DNA from: an uncultured Mycoplasmatota bacterium
Lineage (GTDB): Bacteria > Bacillota_I > Bacilli_A > RF39 > UBA660
Length of the DNA: 25,803 nucleotides
Assembly (NCBI GenBank): GCA_900554315.1
Contig: USGP01000017.1
Location: forward strand, 1-25,803
Direction of reading: 5' to 3'
The translations under genes and the position numbers were made by a program. Under the pieces are notes generated by a model. It was not told the origin of the DNA. It worked only from the letters and a program-made list of their open reading frames with translations, and made no database searches. The first letter of the stretch is position 1. Each line of letters starts with the position of its first letter. Positions 14,873-20,473 of this stretch are shown here, piece after piece.

Positions 14873-14881
14873 ATTATACCA
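14873..14881 (-). promoter_or_regulatory. Extended -10 promoter upstream of relQ
   Basis: TGGTATAAT is a perfect extended -10 box; no good -35 is visible. Transcription would start near 14866, which places the whole terminator hairpin at the very 5' end of the relQ mRNA. Confidence 0.5.
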
Positions 14882-14900
14882 TAAATATTTTTATTTTCTA

Positions 14901-15173
14901 TTATTTATTCGTATTTTGATAATAGTCTCTTTCTGCAATTGTCATACTTACTTGGTCTAATTCTTCCTGATCTTCTTTATCTAAGTCCAAAATAATGGAT
15001 TCTATTCTTTGTAAAATTTGTTTTGCATTTGTACAAGTATCATATGGAATATGATATTTATTTAATGTATCTATTTCGTATGTCGTTAAAAATATATCAT
15101 ATTTTGTTTTATGTAGCTTATTTTTTTCAAAGTCTATGGCACCTATTAATTCATCAATATTATAGTCTTGCAT
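14901..15173 (-). CDS. Small acidic protein of unknown function
   Basis: 90 aa, mostly helical, rich in Asp/Glu/Tyr, with one Cys and no signal or membrane segment. The middle holds YEIDTLNKYHIPYDTCTNAKQ and then a Leu/Ile-rich helix that could pair as a coiled coil. Its ATG overlaps the stop codon of the upstream membrane-protein gene (TAATG), so it is translated by coupling. Not recognised. The coupling suggests the two products work together, possibly with this one at the cytoplasmic face. Confidence 0.65.
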   Translation of the reverse strand: MQDYNIDELIGAIDFEKNKLHKTKYDIFLTTYEIDTLNKYHIPYDTCTNAKQILQRIESIILDLDKEDQEELDQVSMTIAERDYYQNTNK

Positions 15174-15700
15174 TAATTACAGGTATATCCATTATTTTTC
15201 ATATGTGTCATAAACTCACCTTCAGTATAAGAATCATTTACTTTTAAAGTAACGACATCTTTTGCTTTTGTATTTGCATTAATTTTAATCTGTAAATTAT
15301 CATTGTCTGTAAATTCAATATTATTTAAAACAACTGTTTCATCATCATCTACTACGATATTAGCAATTAATCTATCGGACTCTTGAGATATTTTTACGGT
15401 TTTCTTTGGTAAATAATCATAAGATTTCTTTAGTATGTAGCGCATATTATCTAAATAGTTATCTTCTTCATTTAAATATTGCGGTGGGAAGATTATGGTT
15501 TTTGTTAAATCCATTTTTTCAATACTATTACTATCTAATGTTACTTGTATTTTTTCATCTACTTCAATACCTAAGTCATTCGTTGTTTTTTTACTACATA
15601 CAACATAAGGTTGTTGGATGGTGGCAAATAGATAAATAATAATTACTATAAATATTATTGTCATAATCATAGGAAAACCTTTTCCTTTTTTCTGGGTCAT
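15173..15700 (-). CDS. Single-pass membrane protein of unknown function
   Basis: About 175 aa. A short basic N-terminus, one membrane helix (about residues 10-28), then an extracytoplasmic domain of about 145 residues. The domain is rich in Asp/Asn/Thr and beta-prone, with one Cys near its start (YVVCSKK) and one near its end (NGYTC), which could form a disulfide. I place the start at the ATG at 15700, since GAGGTG lies 6 nt upstream; the GTG at 15709 is part of that site. It is the first gene of a two-gene operon with a promoter just upstream. Not recognised. Confidence 0.68.
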   Translation of the reverse strand: MTQKKGKGFPMIMTIIFIVIIIYLFATIQQPYVVCSKKTTNDLGIEVDEKIQVTLDSNSIEKMDLTKTIIFPPQYLNEEDNYLDNMRYILKKSYDYLPKKTVKISQESDRLIANIVVDDDETVVLNNIEFTDNDNLQIKINANTKAKDVVTLKVNDSYTEGEFMTHMKNNGYTCN

Positions 15701-15723
15701 GCCATTCACCTCTTTCTATGCAT

Positions 15724-15752
15724 ATCTTAACCTATATTATATCTTTCGTCAA
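15724..15752 (-). promoter_or_regulatory. Probable sigma-A promoter of the 15700-14901 operon
   Basis: A -35 TTGACG (15747-15752) and a -10 TAAGAT (15724-15729) are 17 nt apart. A perfect TATAAT lies between them (15736-15741) but is too close to this -35, so it may serve an alternative start. Confidence 0.55.
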
Positions 15753-15776
15753 GAGTAGAAAATGTAGATTTTGAGC

Positions 15777-15802
15777 AAAAAAAAGACTCCTAAATTAGGA
15801 GC
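15777..15802 (-). terminator. Intrinsic terminator after the Hsp20 gene
   Basis: A 6-bp GC-containing stem (15787-15792 with 15796-15801, loop of 3) is followed two nt later by about eight U. Confidence 0.8.
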
Positions 15803-15807
15803 TGTTT

Positions 15808-16212
15808 TTATTTAATTTCAATCATTTTTTTAGTGTCTTTTGTTTCTTCTTTCTTAGGAACTACAATCTTTAACATTCCGTTTTCGAATGAAGCATTGAT
15901 TTTATCTTCGTCTAAATCACCTAGGTAGAATGTTCTTTCATATTTACCATAAGTTCTTTCACGACGAATATAATTTTTCTCTTTATCTTCTTCGTTATCT
16001 TCTGAATTCTTTTCAGCAGTAATTGTCAAATATCCATCTTTTGTTGAAACGGAAATTTCATCTTTGTTAAATCCAGGAATGTCCATTTCAATATGATAAT
16101 CGCCACCTTTTTCATAGATATCACATTTCATGTTTTGTTCCTTTCTTGTAGTTAAGAAATCATCAAATATATCATCAAAAAATCTTCTTGGCATTAAATC
16201 CATATTTATCAT
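15808..16212 (-). CDS. Hsp20 / alpha-crystallin small heat shock protein
   Basis: 134 aa, typical length. An ATP-independent holdase that binds unfolding proteins. The N-terminal arm has FFDDIFDDF (11-19). The alpha-crystallin domain runs from about 28 to 125, with MDIPGF, LTITAEK, YGKYERTF and the hallmark ENGMLKIVVPK. The C-terminal IEI (131-133) is the oligomerisation motif. Start could be 16212 or the ATG at 16203: the AAGGA ribosome site is 3 nt from the first and about 11 nt from the second. It stands alone behind a sigma-A promoter overlapped by a CIRCE operator, so it should be repressed by HrcA and induced by heat. Confidence 0.95.
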   Translation of the reverse strand: MINMDLMPRRFFDDIFDDFLTTRKEQNMKCDIYEKGGDYHIEMDIPGFNKDEISVSTKDGYLTITAEKNSEDNEEDKEKNYIRRERTYGKYERTFYLGDLDEDKINASFENGMLKIVVPKKEETKDTKKMIEIK

Positions 16213-16233
16213 CTTCCTTTCATTTACAATTAT

Positions 16234-16262
16234 GTTATAACACTGTTTTTAGCACTTGTCAA
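16234..16262 (-). promoter_or_regulatory. Sigma-A promoter of the Hsp20 gene
   Basis: Perfect -35 TTGACA (16257-16262) and -10 TATAAC (16234-16239) with 17 nt spacing. The -35 lies inside the CIRCE operator, so HrcA binding would block polymerase. Confidence 0.85.
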
Positions 16263-16275
16263 GTGTGAGTGCTAA
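16249..16275. promoter_or_regulatory. CIRCE operator (HrcA binding site)
   Basis: Inverted repeat of two 9-nt arms, TTAGCACTT (16249-16257) and GAGTGCTAA (16267-16275), with a 9-nt spacer. This is the CIRCE consensus with one changed base at the inner end of the left arm. Confidence 0.93.
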
Positions 16276-16296
16276 TTTTTTTAAATTTTTTTTTAC

Positions 16297-16326
16297 AAAA
16301 AAAGTAAGAAGTTATTTTCTTACTTT
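16297..16326 (-). terminator. Intrinsic terminator after the transglutaminase-like gene
   Basis: A perfect 10-bp stem (16301-16310 with 16317-16326, loop of 6) followed by a short U run to 16297, overlapping the stop codon. Confidence 0.78.
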
Positions 16327-17601
16327 TATTGCCTGTTTTTTATCTTGTTTTGGCAATTCAAAGAACTCTTCTGCTTGCATTCTATGTCTTGGAATTAGTA
16401 TGGATTCTTGAAAAGCTTCTCTAAATTGTTCTATAGCTGTTTCTGTAAAACCTTCTTGGCTTTGTAAAAAATAATGATTTTGATGTTGATCATCTTCTAT
16501 TTTTATTACTCTTCTTACATGAACATCATCTTTTGTAGGTTCATAGACAGATGTTGTATGAATGGATGAAAATGGAAAGTCGTCAAATAGAAAATGACTA
16601 TATTTTCTAATCATTTGATATCGTTCTAGACTGGCACCTTGTCCTAATGGCAAATGATAAAACCAGTTTAAAAGACTTATTCGTTTTTCTATTTCTTCTT
16701 TTGTGTTTCCTTTACTAGAGTGTTCTAGTATTCTACTTAGTTTTGTGAGTCTTTTAGTAAAAGACGCTTCTGATACATTTCTTTTTCCTAGTTTTTTGTA
16801 AACTTTATCAATTTTTTCTTCTAATTCTTGTTGTTTATAATACTCTTCTTCCTCGTTCCAGGTGGGAACTTCTAATACTTTTAATCCTGATATTCCAAGA
16901 CCAAATTGGATTCTACCAACGTCTGACATAATTTCATCTTGTCCAAAAGCAAAACCATCGGCATCATAAATTGCTTTTTTATATGGAATTGTTACAGATA
17001 GATGGTATTTTCCATAGATAGAAGAAGGAATTTGATAGTGTTCTAATAACTTATGATACATGATTGCCCAACCACGACAAATAATTTCGTTATTGGATAA
17101 ATTGATGGCATTGATGGGATCTAGTTTAGAGAAGTCTTGGTGACATAAATATTTAGAATCATATCTTACAATTTCTCCTAATAAAATATAAATGGCAATT
17201 GATTTTTCTAAGGTATCTGTAATATCTTTAGGTAATTTACTATCTATATATTCTATTATTTGAGGATTTAAAGTCGCATTTTGTTCTTCTTCTGTTAAAT
17301 CGTTACTTGTCCAAGTATTAGACATTGCTAGAGGATGGGTTTTATAATATAAATTATTGGTATAGTAATAGAAATTTACATTATCTTCGGTATTTGCTGG
17401 TAGAGTTGTTCTCTTTAATGCCTCTATATAGTAGTAATATGGATATACTAAATTTTTTTGTTGAAAAAAAGTATCTATTTCTGCTTGAGTTGGACGATTT
17501 TGAAATAATTTTTCTAATTCTCTTAATAATTCTTTTTGACTTTGTATTTCTAATATTTTCGTACGATAACTTTCGCTTTCTCTTTCCCATAAACTAGCCA
17601 T
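16312..17601 (-). CDS. Unknown protein with transglutaminase-like Cys-His-Asp triad
   Basis: 429 aa, no signal peptide or membrane segment, so cytoplasmic. The N-terminal third is helical and Tyr-rich (YPYYYYIEAL, FYYYTNNLYY). The middle holds a pattern of transglutaminase-like cysteine enzymes: IICRGWAIMYHKLL with Cys175 at the head of a helix, GKYHLSV with His200, and IYDADGF with Asp213. The core is preceded by YILLGEIVRYDS, matching the helix before Cys in that fold. The C-terminal part is helical and basic and ends KQAIKVRK. A strong AGGGGG site and a good promoter lie upstream, and it is monocistronic. It could be a peptidase or an effector-like enzyme; the fold is inferred by eye. Confidence 0.72.
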   Translation of the reverse strand: MASLWERESESYRTKILEIQSQKELLRELEKLFQNRPTQAEIDTFFQQKNLVYPYYYYIEALKRTTLPANTEDNVNFYYYTNNLYYKTHPLAMSNTWTSNDLTEEEQNATLNPQIIEYIDSKLPKDITDTLEKSIAIYILLGEIVRYDSKYLCHQDFSKLDPINAINLSNNEIICRGWAIMYHKLLEHYQIPSSIYGKYHLSVTIPYKKAIYDADGFAFGQDEIMSDVGRIQFGLGISGLKVLEVPTWNEEEEYYKQQELEEKIDKVYKKLGKRNVSEASFTKRLTKLSRILEHSSKGNTKEEIEKRISLLNWFYHLPLGQGASLERYQMIRKYSHFLFDDFPFSSIHTTSVYEPTKDDVHVRRVIKIEDDQHQNHYFLQSQEGFTETAIEQFREAFQESILIPRHRMQAEEFFELPKQDKKQAIKVRK

Positions 17602-17626
17602 AACCCTTCCCCCTAAAAGTTTCTAT

Positions 17627-17655
17627 ATTATATCATATTTTCTTAATTTTTTCAA
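17627..17655 (-). promoter_or_regulatory. Sigma-A promoter of the transglutaminase-like gene
   Basis: -35 TTGAAA (17650-17655), 17-nt spacer, perfect -10 TATAAT (17627-17632). Predicted start near 17620. Confidence 0.78.
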
Positions 17656-17690
17656 TATAAAAGCTAACCTTAAATTAAAGGTCAGCTTTT
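17656..17690 (-). terminator. Intrinsic terminator after the lipoprotein gene
   Basis: A 13-bp stem (17659-17671 with 17678-17690, one G.U pair, loop of 6). The U residues on the minus strand are partly inside the stem, and the plus strand also has a T-rich tail, so the hairpin could work in both directions. Confidence 0.72.
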
Positions 17691-17720
17691 TATTTTTCTT
17701 TGGAATATAAAGTAGCATAT

Positions 17721-18053
17721 TTACATGGAAAAATGAAACCAAAAGAAAAAGATGAAATTATGGAAAGATTCTTCTTTTATAAATGTTATATTTTTCTCTT
17801 TCAAAACATATGTTCCTTTTTCATTATAATTTCCCATTTCTAATTGATAATTTCCTTTACCATCTAAAGTTAAATAATAAGAACTTTTTCCTCCTCGTGT
17901 TACTTTTTTTCCATCGATATAATCTACTATATAGACTGATTGATCTTTAGGTTTCGCAATCCAAGTCCCTTTTAGGTTGTCTGTTTTATTGCATCCAGTT
18001 ATTAATAGTATAATCGGGGTTATTAATAATATTAATGATAAACTCTTTTTCAT
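17721..18053 (-). CDS. Small lipoprotein, possibly truncated at the C-terminus
   Basis: 110 aa. A lipoprotein signal with lipobox LITGC (Cys21) is followed by a small beta-rich domain (LKGTWIAKP, YYLTLDGKGNYQLEMGNYNEKGTYVL). This resembles small 'lipocalin-like' or DUF-type lipoproteins where a GTW motif starts a barrel. The last residues, FHNFIFFFWFHFSM, are unusually aromatic and hydrophobic for the end of such a domain, and suggest a frameshift or premature end. AGGAGA lies before the ATG. It is the last gene of the UbiB operon, 30 nt after ubiB. Function unknown. Confidence 0.7.
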   Translation of the reverse strand: MKKSLSLILLITPIILLITGCNKTDNLKGTWIAKPKDQSVYIVDYIDGKKVTRGGKSSYYLTLDGKGNYQLEMGNYNEKGTYVLKEKNITFIKEESFHNFIFFFWFHFSM

Positions 18054-18083
18054 TCGTTCTCCTAAAATATTTATTTTTTTCTG

Positions 18084-19646
18084 CTAGAACTTTTTAAATT
18101 TTGAAATGATTAATTTGTATAAAAGCCAAATTGTACAGATAATAGCACCTGTCATGTATAAATAGAAGATAAATGGTAAGGAACCATCTGCTTTTAATAC
18201 CATTTGACTTGTACCTATAATAAAAGCAACATCTAAAGCACTAATAATTACTAAGTGAACAATTCTTTCTATTCTATCAATTTGATGTTTTGAATCATTT
18301 AATTCAATATTAAATCTTAACTCTCCACTATTAATACCGCGTAAGGTTGTTAGTGCTTCTTTTGGTATTAATAAGAGATTTGCTCCACTTTTTATACTAG
18401 ATAAGGCAAAGTCTGTCATTTTATCTTTATTAAAAAGAGCTTCTTTCGGATTTACTTTTGCTTCTAATACTTCTAATAAATTAATATTAGGACTTATTTT
18501 TTCTAATGTTCCTTCTAATACAACTATTCCTCTTATTAACATTGTTATTTCTTTTGGTAAAGTAATTTCGTTTCTTCTTAATAGAATAAATACTTCTGTT
18601 ACAAATTCTTTAATATCAATATTTATAATGGCTGTTGTTTTGTTTTTATCTAATACTTTTCTAATATCATTTTTTAATTGCATATAATCCACTTGGTGAT
18701 TGGATACATCTAACAATGTGAAAAGATGGGCTACTTCATTGATATCGTTTTTTACAATGGCCATGATGCACTCGGATAGTAGAGTTCGATTTCTTTTCGA
18801 TAATCTCCCCATCATACCAAAGTCTAAATAGGCTATTTTACCATCGATTATTTTTATATTATCACTATGAGGATCAGCATGATAAAAGCCATCATCTATT
18901 GCTTGTTTTAGATAGTTATGGGCAAGTTTATCAGCAATTTCATCTAAGTCATAACCAGCTTGTTTTAATTCTTCTGTATCAGAAATATTATATCCATCAA
19001 TATATTCCATTACTAAAATATTGTTTGTTGAGTATTTACTATAGACTTTTAATGGTTTTAAATATACTAGTTCTTTGTTATTTTCAGAAAACTCTTCTAT
19101 ATGTTTTCTTTCCGTATAAAAGTCCATCTCTTCTTTTGCTCTATCATACATTTCATCAATTACTTGGGTTAAATCTATAATATCTCCAAATATCTTATTT
19201 AATCTTAAGATACTGATTACTTTTTTTAATAATTTCGCATCTCGCTCCATTAACTCTTCAATATTTTCTCTTCTTACTTTTACCGCTACTATTTCTCCAG
19301 TTTTTAATTTTGCTTTATGGACTTGAGCGATAGATGCAGACCCCACTGGATTGTGATCTAATTCTTTAAATATTTCTGTTGGAGAACAGTCATACTCTTG
19401 CGTTAGTATTTCTTCAACTTTTTCAAATGGCATTGGTTTTACAGCATGTTTTAGTTTTTGTAATTCTTCACAATACTCTTTTGGAATTAGATCGTCTCTG
19501 GAAGATAAAATTTGGCCCATTTTTACAAATGTTGGTCCCAATTCTTCTAAAGTATGTCTTACATTTTCTGGAGTAATATTCTTAGTTAAGTGATATTTTT
19601 TAATAATCGCAATGATTTCACCTAATCTAGAGGGATTATTTTTCAT
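18084..19646 (-). CDS. UbiB/ABC1 (AarF) family atypical kinase-like protein
   Basis: 520 aa, usual length. Diagnostic motifs: KMGQ in TFVKMGQILSSR (39-50), the Ala-rich nucleotide loop GSASIAQVHKA (102-112), the lysine K123 in VAVKV, the catalytic loop HADPHSDN (256-263) and DFG (275-277). Two C-terminal membrane helices (about 463-485 and 490-513) anchor it. The family supports coenzyme Q synthesis in respiring bacteria and lipid homeostasis elsewhere; it has ATPase activity and access to membrane lipids. Its first bases overlap the end of the phasin-like gene, so the two are coupled. In a fermentative Firmicute a role in lipid handling is more likely than quinone synthesis, but this is inference. 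Confidence 0.93.
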   Translation of the reverse strand: MKNNPSRLGEIIAIIKKYHLTKNITPENVRHTLEELGPTFVKMGQILSSRDDLIPKEYCEELQKLKHAVKPMPFEKVEEILTQEYDCSPTEIFKELDHNPVGSASIAQVHKAKLKTGEIVAVKVRRENIEELMERDAKLLKKVISILRLNKIFGDIIDLTQVIDEMYDRAKEEMDFYTERKHIEEFSENNKELVYLKPLKVYSKYSTNNILVMEYIDGYNISDTEELKQAGYDLDEIADKLAHNYLKQAIDDGFYHADPHSDNIKIIDGKIAYLDFGMMGRLSKRNRTLLSECIMAIVKNDINEVAHLFTLLDVSNHQVDYMQLKNDIRKVLDKNKTTAIINIDIKEFVTEVFILLRRNEITLPKEITMLIRGIVVLEGTLEKISPNINLLEVLEAKVNPKEALFNKDKMTDFALSSIKSGANLLLIPKEALTTLRGINSGELRFNIELNDSKHQIDRIERIVHLVIISALDVAFIIGTSQMVLKADGSLPFIFYLYMTGAIICTIWLLYKLIISKFKKF

Positions 19647-19953
19647 CTTTTGGTGTTTTCTCTTTCTTTTCTTCTTTTAATAATTTAAGTAACTCCTCTT
19701 TTTCTTCTTTACTTAATGATTTTATTGTTTCTGCTAATTTTTCTTTAGAAACATCTTCTTGTACTACTACTGTTACATTTTCTTTTAGAGTTTCTTTAAT
19801 ATTGTGTTTTAATTCTTCGTTGGCCACTTTTCCCTTTTCAACCATTTCTTCTCCCTTTTTTAAAAGGTCTTGTTTTAATTCCTGGGCTTTTTCATTTGTC
19901 ATTGACATAGCACCTAATCCCATTAAAAATATATTTTTTAATTCTTCTTTCAT
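19636..19953 (-). CDS. Phasin-like coiled-coil protein
   Basis: 105 aa, highly charged (Lys/Glu) and helical. A hydrophobic head, NIFLMGLGAMSMT (8-20), is followed by an amphipathic helix (21-60) with ELKQDLLKKGEEMVEKGK, then a hydrophobic strand TVVVQED and a second helix of KEE/LLK heptads. This resembles the phasin family (PhaF/PhaI-like), whose Firmicutes members often precede a ubiB gene. It overlaps ubiB by 11 nt and starts just 1 nt after the upstream gene's stop, with AAGGA as ribosome site. It may act as a regulatory or membrane-curving partner of UbiB. Family assignment is by pattern only. Confidence 0.72.
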   Translation of the reverse strand: MKEELKNIFLMGLGAMSMTNEKAQELKQDLLKKGEEMVEKGKVANEELKHNIKETLKENVTVVVQEDVSKEKLAETIKSLSKEEKEELLKLLKEEKKEKTPKDEK

Positions 19954-19954
19954 T

Positions 19955-20410
19955 TTACATCCTTCTTTCTTTATTTTCTTCTGTTAAGGGGGCCTCCACC
20001 ATCATAATATAGTTTGCTTGACGATTATAGAAGTCATCTTGAATTTCTTTCCATAATTGTTGGTCTAAAGTAAATTGTCTTCTTAGTAGGTCTTCATTTT
20101 TCTCTGTACATAGACTGAATATTTCATCATAGTCATCTGATACTTCATAGCCTTTTCTGGTTACTGCTTCTTTCTTTTCCAAAGAAGCTTTTTCTTCTAG
20201 TGTTTCTTTATCTCTACTAAGTAGTACATCATAGTCTATGAAACTAGTTCCATCTGGATTATAATTTTCTCTTTTTGTTACTACATAACAGACTACTGGA
20301 AGATAACATTCTATTTCTTCATGGACAATTGGCCACCGTGGGTCTGATGGTGATGTTACTTTTGTTATTTTTGGCATATAAGTATATTTTTTTGGATAGT
20401 TAAAATTCAT
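19955..20410 (-). CDS. Unknown protein, first gene of the ubiB operon
   Basis: 151 aa, soluble, acidic at the C-terminus, no signal peptide. The N-terminus is MNFNYPKKYTYMPKI, followed by a conserved-looking block with SDPRWPIVHEEIECYLPVVCYVV and then a charged helical part. Start chosen at 20410 because a perfect AGGAGGG lies 6 nt upstream; the longer reading frame to 20515 would overlap the phosphoketolase gene and its terminator and adds a non-protein-like stretch. The gene opens the operon with the phasin-like and UbiB genes. Not recognised. Confidence 0.7.
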   Translation of the reverse strand: MNFNYPKKYTYMPKITKVTSPSDPRWPIVHEEIECYLPVVCYVVTKRENYNPDGTSFIDYDVLLSRDKETLEEKASLEKKEAVTRKGYEVSDDYDEIFSLCTEKNEDLLRRQFTLDQQLWKEIQDDFYNRQANYIMMVEAPLTEENKERRM

Positions 20411-20429
20411 AAGAAACCCTCCTAGTTTT

Positions 20430-20438
20430 ATTATAACA
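20430..20438 (-). promoter_or_regulatory. Extended -10 promoter of the ubiB operon
   Basis: TGTTATAAT, a perfect extended -10 box, lies about 20 nt before the first start codon and right after the xfp terminator. The -35 region is only T-rich. Confidence 0.6.
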
Positions 20439-20449
20439 AAATATTCTAA

Positions 20450-20473
20450 AAAGAAAAAGACACATCGTGTCTT
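20450..20473 (-). terminator. Intrinsic terminator after xfp
   Basis: A perfect 7-bp stem (20457-20463 with 20467-20473, loop of 3) is followed by UUUUUCUUUUU-type tail. Confidence 0.82.
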
